Shown: positions 1 to 8,737, counted from the stretch's first letter. The stretch: 54,321 nt of DNA from Accumulibacter sp. (GCF_023806625.1 NZ_JAMTDX010000113.1:1-54321), one strand, 5' to 3'. The notes: generated by a model from the letters alone, not told the origin. Made by a program: numbers and translations.

Positions 1-219
1 CATCATCATCAAACCGACCGACAGAATTTACAGCAAATTTTGGACTTGACTCGGCTGGGGGCGCTTCCACAGGGAACGGCATGGATCCATGTCGAGGGGA
101 TGCTCGCCGTCGACGCCGGAGCCTCCAGCAACGCGATCGCCGGCTTGTTCCGCCGAACATCGCCCAGGTCGATTCCTTCCTGCTCCTTCGCAGCCCCGAC
201 TGTCACACCACCATCATAG
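1..219 (+). CDS. possible 3' end of an unidentified gene, cut by the window edge
   Basis: Frame 1 is open from the first base to a TAG at 217-219, giving about 72 residues. The middle part (LQQILDLTRLGALPQGTAW) reads like protein, but I recognise no family. The final 30 residues are Ser/Pro/Thr rich and look less protein-like. There is no internal start with a good ribosome site, so if real it is the tail of a gene that begins outside the window. A weak reverse-strand frame covers the same bases. It could equally be non-coding. Confidence 0.25.
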   Translation, partial: HHHQTDRQNLQQILDLTRLGALPQGTAWIHVEGMLAVDAGASSNAIAGLFRRTSPRSIPSCSFAAPTVTPPS

Positions 220-271
220 AAAAATCATAATTTTACCACTCTATCCTCGAGCTTTGTATAAGGAAATGGTC

Positions 272-301
272 TTGACCGCTTCTCTTGGGGGCCGAGATAA
301 T
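272..301 (+). promoter_or_regulatory. candidate sigma70 promoter for the GT39 gene
   Basis: TTGACC (272-277) and GATAAT (296-301) are separated by 18 bp and lie in the only AT-richer stretch upstream of the glycosyltransferase. This would give an untranslated leader of about 125 nt. It rests on consensus matching alone. Confidence 0.35.
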
Positions 302-435
302 GCTCGGCCGGTCGTTGCGCCGGAAGCGCCGTCTGTGTCCTACAGTTGTATCTTGAGGTGCCGTTGCAGGGAGCAGGACGTTTGGATTTCCTATGCTTCT
401 TTTTCCTTCAGCTGAACGATCTCTGGAGTTGCTCG

Positions 436-1797
436 ATGACAATCGATGGCCAAGCATACGAGACGAATCGGTGGTCTTCAGGGATGGCCAGGCGGCTCGA
501 CCGTATCGTGCACCACAGGTGGTTTGTACCAATCTGCTTCCTGATTTTTTTGACTTTGCGTGCCGGATTGATTGCATTCGTCCCGGTCGAACAGGCGTCC
601 GACAATAGCTGGTACATCGCTCGGGCGGAGGACATCGTGCGCGGCCATGGCTTCAGCGAGGATGGTGTGCCGACCGCCTACTGGCCGGTGGGCTGGCCCG
701 CGGTGATCGCGCTCCTCTACCGCATCTTCGGGATCGACGTCAACGTAGTGCTGATCGCAAACCTGCTTTTTGCAGCGGGCACCTTCTTCGTCATGCTTGG
801 GCTCGGTCGCCAGCTGTTCGGGTTTGAGGCGGCTGCGCGAATCAGCGTGTTCCTGCTTGCGGTGTACCCCAACAACATTGCCTATACGAGCCTCACTTCC
901 ACGGAGGTTTTCTACACGTTTCTCCTCCTCCTTGGCACGTGGCTGTTTATAGCGCGCCGCACCATGCCTGCCGCGATTCTGTGCGGCCTGATCTTCGGTT
1001 ACGCCACGCTAACCAAGCCGCAGACGCTGTTGATGCCAGCGGCCCTTGTTGGAATCAGTTTTTTGTTCGAGAACGGTCACCGGCTCAAGATGAGGACTCT
1101 TGCGCACGGCGCAATGGTGTATCTTTGTCTGGCCATGGTCCTTGGCCCATGGATCTATCGCAACTACCTGGTGTTCGGAGAGCCCGTTTTCGTGTCCACC
1201 AACAGTGGTTGGGCTCTCTACGTTGGAAACAATCCGAGTTCGCTCGCCAGGCGAGGCTTTCCGACGGACTCGGGCGCCGAGGTGACGGAGCTTCGACGAA
1301 AGACTTTCACACTCGCCACACAGGTGGAATCGAATCGGCAGGCACGGGCGGCTGCGCTGGCGTGGATTAGTGAAAATCCCGGAACGTTCCTGCTCTTGAT
1401 GCCGATCAAGGCATTCAGCCTCTGGGCAGTGGATGGCGAGGCGGAATGGCTGTACCAGTTGGGTTCGCCATCGTACGACAAGTCGGTCACGGCATTCCGC
1501 ACGATCCGCATCCTCAATCAGGGCTACTACCTGCTGCTGATCAGCGGATTTGCCGTGGCCGGCTGGATGATCCTGCGCCGCTATCTCGCACGCGATCGCC
1601 AAGCGGCGATCCCGGTTTGGTCGCTAACCGGCTACGTCTTCGCCGCCTACACGACCTTTCAATGCATGGTCATGGCCGCTTCGTATCGCTACAAATTCCC
1701 ACTGATGCCGTTCGTGGTTCTGTCGAGCGCCTGGGTCATCTCGTGCTGGCTGGCGTCGCACCGTCAGAACCGGCGCGGCGACGAGCACGAGGGGTGA
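436..1797 (+). CDS. ArnT/PMT-like membrane glycosyltransferase (GT39/GT83 type)
   Basis: A 453-residue polytopic membrane protein with about ten hydrophobic segments. The first periplasmic loop carries an acidic stretch (SDNSWYIARAEDI), the usual place for the catalytic Asp of GT39/PMT_2 enzymes that move a sugar from a polyprenyl-phosphate donor to a lipid or protein acceptor. The frame is open from 346, but I chose ATG 436 because GGAG (425-428) sits 7 bp before it and the upstream residues look non-native; ATG 484 is another option. The neighbouring GT2 could make the donor lipid. Acceptor and sugar are unknown. Confidence 0.75.
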   Translation: MTIDGQAYETNRWSSGMARRLDRIVHHRWFVPICFLIFLTLRAGLIAFVPVEQASDNSWYIARAEDIVRGHGFSEDGVPTAYWPVGWPAVIALLYRIFGIDVNVVLIANLLFAAGTFFVMLGLGRQLFGFEAAARISVFLLAVYPNNIAYTSLTSTEVFYTFLLLLGTWLFIARRTMPAAILCGLIFGYATLTKPQTLLMPAALVGISFLFENGHRLKMRTLAHGAMVYLCLAMVLGPWIYRNYLVFGEPVFVSTNSGWALYVGNNPSSLARRGFPTDSGAEVTELRRKTFTLATQVESNRQARAAALAWISENPGTFLLLMPIKAFSLWAVDGEAEWLYQLGSPSYDKSVTAFRTIRILNQGYYLLLISGFAVAGWMILRRYLARDRQAAIPVWSLTGYVFAAYTTFQCMVMAASYRYKFPLMPFVVLSSAWVISCWLASHRQNRRGDEHEG

Positions 1798-1833
1798 CAC
1801 GTGCCGTGCTCGTGGGTTGTGCCTTCCGGCGGA

Positions 1834-2643
1834 TCAGCTTCCGGCCGCGGCGCAACCGATCGGCGAGCGCTTGCGCCAGATTGAGAGCGTCGCGAAGGAG
1901 AGCTTGCGCGCAAGGGAGGATCGAAAGAACGGACGCTCCAGCCGAAACAGCGTTCTGACCAAGCCCGGGCCGCCAATGTTGAGCATGGGGAATGCGTCAG
2001 GATTGTAGTACAGCACGTAGGTCAGCAATCCGGGATAGACCTGGTCCACCAACTCGTAGCCGGCGTCGGTGAACAGGCGATCCAGGTCCGACAGCCAGAA
2101 TCCCTGCTCGGTCTGGTCGTCGAACAGGGCGTTACGTCGGTAGATCCAGCCGCGCACCCAGCTCAGGGGTGTGAAGTTATGGGTAGGCTCGAGATTTACG
2201 AAGTAGCCACCCTCGCGCAATGCTCGCCGCAGCCGCTCAACGACGACGCCTGCGTGCTGATAGACGTGGTGCAGTCCGCCGAGCAGCATGATGAGATCGT
2301 AGGGCGGCTCGCCAGCGGCAAGCTCGAACTGCGTGACGTCCGCGTGTTCGACGCGAAGCGCGGGGTCATCGGCGCGGACCCGGTCTACCAGCGGCTTGCT
2401 GTAATCGAAACCGAAGTACTCGATCTGCGGCGTCAGGTACTTCAGTACGATTTGGCGCCCTTCGCAATAACCGCACATCGGCTCGAGCACGCGCAGTGGA
2501 CGACCCTGCAGATCCGCCTTGTCACGGAAGAAACAGGACCACATCAGTTCCTTCAGAACCAGATGATTGGGCGTATGGCGGCTCTCGTAGTACTTGTCCG
2601 AGATGCCTTCAAAATGCGCCCGCTGCCGCTCTATGTCATCCAT
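1834..2643 (-). CDS. class I SAM-dependent methyltransferase
   Basis: A 269-residue soluble protein with a Rossmann methyltransferase core. Motif I is RVLEPMCGYCEG (residues 51-62), with an acidic strand end at GFDYS (78-82), an ADVTQ segment near 101 and the post-core GGLHHVY motif (122-128) typical of Methyltransf_11/25 proteins. The ATG lies 4 bp after the stop of the upstream small membrane protein gene, so the two are probably translationally coupled. The substrate cannot be read from sequence; placement among envelope glycosylation genes suggests a glycan or lipid precursor. Confidence 0.75.
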   Translation of the reverse strand: MDDIERQRAHFEGISDKYYESRHTPNHLVLKELMWSCFFRDKADLQGRPLRVLEPMCGYCEGRQIVLKYLTPQIEYFGFDYSKPLVDRVRADDPALRVEHADVTQFELAAGEPPYDLIMLLGGLHHVYQHAGVVVERLRRALREGGYFVNLEPTHNFTPLSWVRGWIYRRNALFDDQTEQGFWLSDLDRLFTDAGYELVDQVYPGLLTYVLYYNPDAFPMLNIGGPGLVRTLFRLERPFFRSSLARKLSFATLSIWRKRSPIGCAAAGS

Positions 2644-2647
2644 GGCA

Positions 2648-2977
2648 CTACCGCCCCTCCCCCAGAGAAACCATCACGATTCCCACGACGATCAGGGCGA
2701 CCCCACCGAGCTTGAGGACGTGTGCCTTCTCGGCCAAAAGGAGGATGCCGACGAGCGTAGTGCAAAGTATCAGCGTCCCGGCAGCCACCGGAAACGCCAA
2801 CGACAGCGGCGTCGTGCGCAGTATGTAGAACCAGACGAGAAAGCCGGCGCCGTAGGCGGTGAAACCGATGACGAAAGCCGGGTGGAGGATCTCCGGCGCC
2901 GCTTTGATCTTGTAAAGCCCGTAGGTGCTCAACAGGGCGTACAGCACGAATACAGCGATGCTCGCGACGAGTTTCAT
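2648..2977 (-). CDS. small EamA/SMR-like four-helix membrane protein (ArnE-like)
   Basis: 109 residues forming four hydrophobic helices with short loops, the size and shape of half-size drug/metabolite superfamily proteins such as EmrE and the ArnE/ArnF undecaprenyl-phosphate-aminoarabinose flippase subunits. The last helix (GGVALIVVGIVMVSLGE) is typical of EamA repeats. The gene lies between a polyprenyl-type GT2 and an ArnT-like transferase, which makes a flippase-like role for a lipid-linked sugar reasonable. That role is inferred from context; a generic small exporter is possible. Confidence 0.65.
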   Translation of the reverse strand: MKLVASIAVFVLYALLSTYGLYKIKAAPEILHPAFVIGFTAYGAGFLVWFYILRTTPLSLAFPVAAGTLILCTTLVGILLLAEKAHVLKLGGVALIVVGIVMVSLGEGR

Positions 2978-3268
2978 CTCCGCTTGGCGCTCCCGACGTC
3001 ATTGGTTGTAAGAAATCTACGGCGTCGCCCACCAGCTTCCTCCACGGCTGGCTTTGCACAGCCGGCCGGCTACGGCGGCGGGCAGCATGCTCCGCGAAAC
3101 CCCACCTTCGCCCATCTATCCGATACCTCTCGTCGTTCGCTCGCGGAGGAGGAGGACGAGCCCCTCCCCTTCCTTGGCGCCTGGCATATCGGCCTGCTCC
3201 CGACAATTTCTTCACAACCTCCCGGTGGTCCTGTCGCGGGCGGTCGGGGTGCGGCGCATGGCCGGGCC

Positions 3269-4291
3269 TCAACGGCCATCCCTCGGCAACGCGTCGGCCG
3301 GCGACTCCTCCGCCACGATGAACCGCGGCCGCTGCTGCAGCATCCGGTGGATCGACGCGATGTAGAGGCCGATGACACCGAGCAGCAGGAACACGACCGC
3401 AAAGAGCAGCGAGGTCACGCCGATCGTTGATGCCCAGCCGGCAACCGCGTGCCCCGTGGCGGCCTGCCATATCACGTAGCCCAGTTCCAAGACCGCGAGA
3501 AATGCCGTGAAGACTCCGATGCTGATGCCGATCGTCAACGGTTTCGACGAGTGCCCGACAATCCCCGTCCGCGCAAGGTGCCACATCTTCCGGAGCGTGA
3601 ACTTCGAAGCCCCGGCATGCCGCGCGGCAGCCTCAAAGGGGACCACCACGGCCTGAAAACCCAGAAACTGAACTGCACCGCGGATGAAGATTTCGCTGTC
3701 CCTCAGGCGCAGCAGGGCGTCCAAGACCTTACGGTCGAGCAGCCTGAAGTCCGAGCTACCCTCCGACAGCTCCACGTCCGAGAGATAGGAGAAAATGCGG
3801 TAGTACGCGCGCGACGTGCTGCGTTTCAGAAACCCCGCAACCGCCCTGTCCTGGCGCCTCGTATTGACTATCTGGAACCCCTCCCGCCACCTGGCTACCA
3901 GCGTAGGGATCACCTCGGGAGGATGCTGCAGGTCCCCGTCCATGCTGATGACCGCCGCGCCGCGCGAGGCCGAGAGCCCGGCGAGCAAGGCTGCCTGATG
4001 CCCGAAATTGCGCGACAGGCGGATTCCGCGAATGCACGGGTTCGCCTGGCCAAGCGCGGATACGCGCTGCCAAGTGTCGTCACAGCTGCCGTCGTCGACG
4101 AGCACTATCTCGTATGGCTCCTGGAGCAGATCGAGGACCGCTGCCGTACGCTCGATGAGGCGCGCAACGTTTGCCTCTTCGTTGAAGATCGGCGCAACGA
4201 CGGAAAGGACGGGGGGCGCTTCGCGGCGTGGCATCGGCAGGGAGGCAGGCCCTCTAGTCATCAATTTACCCGGGCGATTCAGCTCGCCCAT
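3269..4291 (-). CDS. GT2 family glycosyltransferase, polyprenyl-phosphate type (DPMS/ArnC-like)
   Basis: 340 residues. The N-terminal GT-A fold begins at SVVAPIFNEE (30-39), followed by VDDGSCDDT (65-73) and the metal-binding DGD at 118-120 in MDGDLQHPPE. Two C-terminal membrane helices (about 248-270 and 282-310) match the GtrB/ArnC/DpmA-like subgroup that loads a sugar onto undecaprenyl phosphate. The start is uncertain: ATG 4291 lacks a clear Shine-Dalgarno, and ATG 4261 or 4234 would keep the whole domain. A 291-bp stretch (2978-3268) separates it from the next gene and contains nothing I recognise. Confidence 0.75.
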   Translation of the reverse strand: MGELNRPGKLMTRGPASLPMPRREAPPVLSVVAPIFNEEANVARLIERTAAVLDLLQEPYEIVLVDDGSCDDTWQRVSALGQANPCIRGIRLSRNFGHQAALLAGLSASRGAAVISMDGDLQHPPEVIPTLVARWREGFQIVNTRRQDRAVAGFLKRSTSRAYYRIFSYLSDVELSEGSSDFRLLDRKVLDALLRLRDSEIFIRGAVQFLGFQAVVVPFEAAARHAGASKFTLRKMWHLARTGIVGHSSKPLTIGISIGVFTAFLAVLELGYVIWQAATGHAVAGWASTIGVTSLLFAVVFLLLGVIGLYIASIHRMLQQRPRFIVAEESPADALPRDGR

Positions 4292-4683
4292 TATTGATCA
4301 TTCACCAAATCCCTGACAATCAGTTCGTATCCCCGTCTGACGCGTCGCAAGCTGTCAGGCCGGTTGTCACGGGACTTCTTGCTGCTCATGGCCTACCCTT
4401 CGGCGCCTGGGAATGACTTGTCAAGCCTTGAGCCTGACCGCCAGCCGGCCAACCGAGATCACCATGTGCTTCCCCGGGCATTGCGCGAAACCATAGCTGG
4501 GGCCTGATAACCTCGGACTCTTGCGGTGAGAGGCCATTGGTTTCCGGCGTGGGCAGTTCGATTCCCGGCTTCCTGCCCGAGGATGGCGGCCGCCGCCGCC
4601 TTGGCGCCCGGAATGCGCGACACGACGTGGCGCGACGAAATGCCGCAGCACGCCAAGCGACCATCTGAGCGATAATCTTTGAC
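4292..4683. other. intergenic region, no gene recognised
   Basis: 392 bp between the divergent GT2 gene and the FixH-like gene. Short open frames exist on the minus strand but none shows a family motif. Near its right end are GATAAT (4671-4676) and the start of an FNR-type box (4679-4692). Confidence 0.5.
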
Positions 4684-4692
4684 GTGCATCAA
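4679..4692 (+). promoter_or_regulatory. FNR/FixK-type box TTGA-N6-TCAA
   Basis: TTGACGTGCATCAA matches the FNR consensus TTGAT-N4-ATCAA at 9 of 10 positions. It overlaps the GTG (4684) that opens the next reading frame. No clear -10 hexamer sits at the class II distance on either strand, so the direction of action is uncertain. Confidence 0.4.
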
Positions 4693-5316
4693 ATCTCTTC
4701 AGGGCACCCGCCCCCCGTAACCCCGGCAGTCGGTATCGACGGCCAGACCGTTCACGGCTCGGTCGGGTCGGGCTCTGCCTGCCCACCGATCGACGACGGT
4801 GGAGACCTCGCCGGGGCCGCTGGACGCGACTCGCCGGCTGGTCGCCCAACGCCCCGCAACTTTCTGGTCGACGCGGCGATCCTGCTCGCGCTCTGCGTGA
4901 TCGGCTATACTGGCTACCGGGTCGCCCCGCTGCTGCACCCGAAAACCGATCTCACACTGCCGATCTCGGCGTGCAACGTCGGCGAAGGTCCGTGCACCGC
5001 CCGGCTGCCCGATGGCCGCGAGATCGAGTTGAGCATCCAACCGCGGCCGATCCCGGTGCTCAAGCCGCTACGCATCGAGGCGACCGTGCGCGGCGCCGGT
5101 GTGCGCGGCGTCGACGTGGACTTCGCCGGCACCGAGATGCAGATGGGCTACAACCGGCCGCGCCTCGAACGGCAAAGCGACGACGCATCCCGCTTCGCCG
5201 GCCAGACGAGCCTTCCCGTATGCATCACCGGAACGATGGAATGGGAAGCGACGCTGCTCGTCGACACGGGCCGGACACTCATCGCCATCCCTTTCCGCTT
5301 CGTCAGCAGTCATTAG
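4684..5316 (+). CDS. single-helix membrane protein with periplasmic FixH/YtkA-like domain, function unknown
   Basis: 210 residues if read from GTG 4684. Residues 1-58 are low complexity. One membrane helix at about 60-80 (FLVDAAILLALCVIGYTGY) is followed by a roughly 125-residue domain ending in strands like TMEWEATLLVDTG. The order (helix, beta-rich domain, MxMGYN segment at 152-156, Gly/Trp-containing final strands) resembles FixH/YtkA-like proteins, but this is a weak resemblance. Cys 97, 104 and 180 and Met 152/154 could bind metal. The start is doubtful: no ribosome site precedes it and an FNR-type box overlaps it. It converges on the flavocytochrome gene. Confidence 0.55.
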   Translation: MHQISSGHPPPVTPAVGIDGQTVHGSVGSGSACPPIDDGGDLAGAAGRDSPAGRPTPRNFLVDAAILLALCVIGYTGYRVAPLLHPKTDLTLPISACNVGEGPCTARLPDGREIELSIQPRPIPVLKPLRIEATVRGAGVRGVDVDFAGTEMQMGYNRPRLERQSDDASRFAGQTSLPVCITGTMEWEATLLVDTGRTLIAIPFRFVSSH

Positions 5317-5381
5317 CCCCGATCAGGCCGGACGCCGCGCACCAGGCAAGACCTGACCCCGGCCCGGCCCCGCTCGCGCGC

Positions 5382-6716
5382 TCAGCGCATCTCGAACAGT
5401 TCCTGGTGGAAGCACGCGGCCGGCAGGCCGCGGGCAATGAAGTCGGCACGCAGCGCCCGCCCGAAGGCCGCCGGGCCGCAGAACCAGAGGCTCGCCGACC
5501 GCCACTCGGGCACCACCGCGCGGATGCGCTCGCCGTCGAGCGGTCCGTCCTGCCCATCGACCATCAGATGCAGGCGCACCCGCGCGCCAGCGACGTCGCC
5601 GGCAAGCTTCGCGCTGACCTCCGGACTGATTTCTCTGGTCGGGTGAAACAGGTCGACCGGCCTTTCCTCGGGAGTGGCAGCGAGCTGCTTCATCCGCGCG
5701 ACGAACGGCGTGATGCCGATCCCCGCGCCGATCCAGATCTGGCGCGGCTGTGCATCGTTGAAGTCGAAGCAGCCGTAGGGGCCTTCGACGCTCACCCGCA
5801 TGCCGGCCTTCAGGCGCCGGTGCAGGCGACTCGTGTGGTCGCCGAGTGCCTTGGCGATGAAGCGGATCCGCCGCGTCGCCGGGTCCCATGCCGAGGCGAT
5901 CGTATACGGATGCGCACCTTCGCGGCGGTCCGAGGTGGCGAAGGCGAACTGCCCGGCGGCGTGACCCGGCCAGCCCTCGTCGAGGACGATCAGCACTTCG
6001 AGCACGCGCATCTGCTCATGGTAGTCGAGTTCGACGATCGTTCCGCCGACCCGGCGCCGCGCGCCGATCCGGCCAGCCAGTGACCAGATCGCGGCGACGC
6101 TGCCGCCGGCGAGCAGCACGGCGAGCAGCCAGCCGACCGGCTGGCTCCAGTACGTCGCCCTGGCGAGCACCAGCGAGTGCCAGGCGAGCGCCAGATAGAC
6201 GACCGCAAGCAGCTTGTGCGTCCGCGCGAACAGGTGGTACGGGAAGCGCCTGACCAGCGCGAGGACGATCAGGACCACCGCCGCGTAGAACGCCCACTCG
6301 CCGATCGTCTCGGCGAGGCCACGCTGACTGCGCAGCCAGGCCTCGACGGCGCCGAGTTCGCCGGCCCCCGGCGGCCGGCGCGGCGGCCGGGTCAGCCAGC
6401 CCCAGCCGACCATCCACTTCGTCCCCTGCGCCCACCACCAGTGGACGACCGAAAAGACCAGCCCGGTGACCCCGAGCCACTTGTGCAGCCGATACATCTT
6501 GTCGAGGCCGTCGAGCCACGGCTCGAGCCACTTCGGGCGCAGCGCGAGCAGCATCGCCATACTCATCGCGCCGATCCCGACGATCCCCGTGTACTGCAGG
6601 AACGCGCTGCGGAAGGTGAAGGTGTTCAGCGGCTCGGGGAAGAAGCCGTCGGCGAGCAGCCAGAGCGCCGTCGGCACGAGCAGCGCGGCGAGAAACGCGT
6701 AGCGGATCGGGTTCAT
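5382..6716 (-). CDS. ferric-reductase-like membrane flavocytochrome (FRE/NOX superfamily)
   Basis: 444 residues. About six N-terminal helices contain His 78, 92, 167 and 180, candidates for ligands of two b hemes. A ferredoxin-reductase module follows, with the FAD-binding HPYT at 269-272, an NAD(P) pocket around IGAGIGITPF and a C-terminal CGP (WFCGPAAF). Such proteins carry electrons from cytosolic NAD(P)H across the membrane. The start lies 3 bp after the stop of the radical SAM gene, so it is the last gene of the cyclophane operon. It may export electrons, or supply or remove them for the modified peptide; that link is inferred from the operon only. Confidence 0.8.
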   Translation of the reverse strand: MNPIRYAFLAALLVPTALWLLADGFFPEPLNTFTFRSAFLQYTGIVGIGAMSMAMLLALRPKWLEPWLDGLDKMYRLHKWLGVTGLVFSVVHWWWAQGTKWMVGWGWLTRPPRRPPGAGELGAVEAWLRSQRGLAETIGEWAFYAAVVLIVLALVRRFPYHLFARTHKLLAVVYLALAWHSLVLARATYWSQPVGWLLAVLLAGGSVAAIWSLAGRIGARRRVGGTIVELDYHEQMRVLEVLIVLDEGWPGHAAGQFAFATSDRREGAHPYTIASAWDPATRRIRFIAKALGDHTSRLHRRLKAGMRVSVEGPYGCFDFNDAQPRQIWIGAGIGITPFVARMKQLAATPEERPVDLFHPTREISPEVSAKLAGDVAGARVRLHLMVDGQDGPLDGERIRAVVPEWRSASLWFCGPAAFGRALRADFIARGLPAACFHQELFEMR

Positions 6717-6719
6717 CGC

Positions 6720-7898
6720 TTACGCCAGTGCGGAGATCGGGCTCTGCTGGGCGGCAAGGCGGCCGGCCACCGCCTGCCGCGCGAGCCCGACCGCCGCGTC
6801 CTCCATCTGCCGGAAGAGCGCCTTGTACAGCGCGCAGTACGGATCAGTCTCGGTCAGCCGGCCGTGGAACGCGAACGTGCGGATCGGGCAGCCTCCGTGA
6901 CACAGCGCGAGATACTCGCAGTCGATGCACGCACGCCGGGCGAGATGGATCGGCCGTTCGCCGAACTGCCGGCGCGCCGCGCTGCCGTCGAGCAGCTCGG
7001 CGAGCGTCGCCGAGGCGAACAGATTGCCGAACCGGTAGTCCGGGTGACTGGTCACCCAGCAGTCGCACTGCGCGACATGGCCGCGAGCGTCGATGGCGAT
7101 CAGCCGATCGACGCAGTTGTCGCCCCAGAAGCACGGCAGCGCCGCCGGCCGGTCGCTGAAATGGTCGAGCAGCGCGTCGAACGGAGCGATGCGCACGCCC
7201 TGCTCGCGCCCGCGCTCGAGCCAGATCGCCGCCAGGTCTTGGTGGAAGCGCAGCAGTTCGGCGTGATGCCGCTCGTCGATCGTCCGCCCCGGGTCGTCGG
7301 CCGCACCACCAGGGAACGGCGTGTTGATCTGGATCTGGTCGAGGCCGAGTTCATCGACCAGGTGTTCGTAGAAGCGCCCGGCGCCGATCGCCAGCGTCGC
7401 CTCGTTGGGCAGCGAGATCACCTCGACGCGGATCCCCGCCGCGCGCGCCTCGTCGAGCTTGCGCCGCCAGAGCACGTCGTAGTGCGCCGGACTCCTCCCG
7501 CGCAGCTGGCGGTGGAGGTTAGGGTAGTCGAGCGAACTGCCGATGCAGTTGCCGAACATCCGCTCGATCACCGGGTTCCACTCGCGACCGTAGGCGAGCA
7601 GGTTGGACTGCAACAGGTGGCGCACCTCGATAGCGCGCGCCGCCGCTGCTTCGCCGATCAGCTCGCCGGCCGCGTCGTACCACTCCGGCGGCAGCAGCAT
7701 CGCCTCGCCGCCCTGCCAGTAGATGGCCAGCGAGGCAAGCCGCCGGCCGGCCATGTACTCGAGCACCCGCTCGATCAGCACGCGCAGCCCTTCGAGGCTC
7801 AGCCGATCGCGAGTCCGCCGCTCGAAGCAGTAGCTGCACGCCGCGTTGCACTGCAGCGTTGGCAGCAGGATCAGCGCCAGCTGCCCGCCGCCGTTCAC
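6720..7898 (-). CDS. radical SAM/SPASM peptide maturase (GrrM-like, putative cyclophane synthase)
   Basis: 392 residues from GTG 7898. This start is chosen because it overlaps the upstream stop as GTGA and sits just before the core; the frame stays open upstream to 7997 but encodes only Arg-rich filler. The radical SAM cluster is C17-x3-C21-x2-C24 in LQCNAACSYCFE. The C-terminal part has a SPASM pattern: QCDCW, then C-x2-C-x5-C-x3-C in CIDCEYLALCHGGC, then a final PYC. SPASM maturases modify ribosomal peptides. With a W-x-N repeat precursor in the same operon, the likely reaction is a C-C crosslink between Trp and Asn side chains (three-residue cyclophane), as known for Xye/Grr/Fxs systems. 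The modification itself is inferred. Confidence 0.8.
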   Translation of the reverse strand: MNGGGQLALILLPTLQCNAACSYCFERRTRDRLSLEGLRVLIERVLEYMAGRRLASLAIYWQGGEAMLLPPEWYDAAGELIGEAAAARAIEVRHLLQSNLLAYGREWNPVIERMFGNCIGSSLDYPNLHRQLRGRSPAHYDVLWRRKLDEARAAGIRVEVISLPNEATLAIGAGRFYEHLVDELGLDQIQINTPFPGGAADDPGRTIDERHHAELLRFHQDLAAIWLERGREQGVRIAPFDALLDHFSDRPAALPCFWGDNCVDRLIAIDARGHVAQCDCWVTSHPDYRFGNLFASATLAELLDGSAARRQFGERPIHLARRACIDCEYLALCHGGCPIRTFAFHGRLTETDPYCALYKALFRQMEDAAVGLARQAVAGRLAAQQSPISALA

Positions 7899-8716
7899 CG
7901 GTCCCCCGCGGCGAGTTCGTCGAACGCGGCGAGGTCGGCGCGCAGCTCGTCGGCCGCGGCGCTCAGGCGGTCGAGGACCTCGCGAATCCCGGCGCACGAA
8001 TAGCCCGGATCAGGCCACTTGAAATAGCCGAGGCAACCCTTGGCGAACGGGCACGCGCGGCACTCGCCATCACCGGCGAAGCGCGCGGCCACCGCGCCGG
8101 CCTGATCCTCGCCGCTCGCCGCCAGACGAGCGCCGCCGAGGCGTACCGGCAGGCGCTCCTCGCCGAGCGCATCGACTTCGCGGAACAGCGCCGGGTCATC
8201 CTCGGCGATCGCCCAGAGCGAGAACGGCTCGCCACGCAGCAGCGCGTTCAGCACCCCCTGGAAAGGCTCGACCGGAACGGCGACCGTCGACCCGTGCAGG
8301 AAGCGACTGAGCACCTCGGCGAGCTCGTCGATCGGCTCCGGACCCGGCTGCCCGATCTGCAGACGGACCGGCAGCTGCAGGCTGACGGCGAGGCGGACGG
8401 CCCGACCGAAGCCCTCGACGACCGGGATCGTGATGCGCACCGGCGCGTAGTCGACGAGCGGCGAACACGCGTAGAGCAGCGGATAGTCGTTCGCCGGATC
8501 AGCGAGCCGAAAATCGATCGGCGCACCACCGCGCCAGCCGGCGAGTTCGCCGGCGGTCTGCGGTGAGAGCGGCATCTCCAGATGGACCAGGCCCGCGGGC
8601 GGATCCACGCAGACCGTGGCCAGGCCGGCCACGTCGTCGACGCGCACGATGACCGGCTCACCCGACCAGCCGGCAAGCCGCGTCGCCGGCACGCGGTAGA
8701 CGATCCCGGCGGTCAA
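7895..8716 (-). CDS. Cys-rich companion protein of the cyclophane operon, function unknown
   Basis: 273 residues from TTG 8716; the only other early start is GTG eight codons in. I recognise no named family. The body is beta-rich with many Pro/Val/Leu and no radical SAM motif. The C-terminal part has C219-x2-C222-x5-C228-x12-C241, the spacing of the first three Cys in the SPASM motif C-x2-C-x5-C, so it may hold an auxiliary Fe-S cluster. A charged helix (about 245-270) ends the protein. The gene lies between precursor and maturase, overlaps the maturase start by 4 bp (GTGA), and shares the reading frame of the precursor across a TAG. It is plausibly a precursor-recognition or partner subunit. 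Confidence 0.65.
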   Translation of the reverse strand: MTAGIVYRVPATRLAGWSGEPVIVRVDDVAGLATVCVDPPAGLVHLEMPLSPQTAGELAGWRGGAPIDFRLADPANDYPLLYACSPLVDYAPVRITIPVVEGFGRAVRLAVSLQLPVRLQIGQPGPEPIDELAEVLSRFLHGSTVAVPVEPFQGVLNALLRGEPFSLWAIAEDDPALFREVDALGEERLPVRLGGARLAASGEDQAGAVAARFAGDGECRACPFAKGCLGYFKWPDPGYSCAGIREVLDRLSAAADELRADLAAFDELAAGDR

Positions 8717-8737
8717 CGGCTCGCGCCGGCGGCCCGC

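Noticed and set aside
2631-3584. 317-codon minus-strand frame spanning the gap after the GT2 gene
   Set aside because: It overlaps the real GT2 and membrane-protein genes in another frame and shows only Arg/Ala-rich filler.
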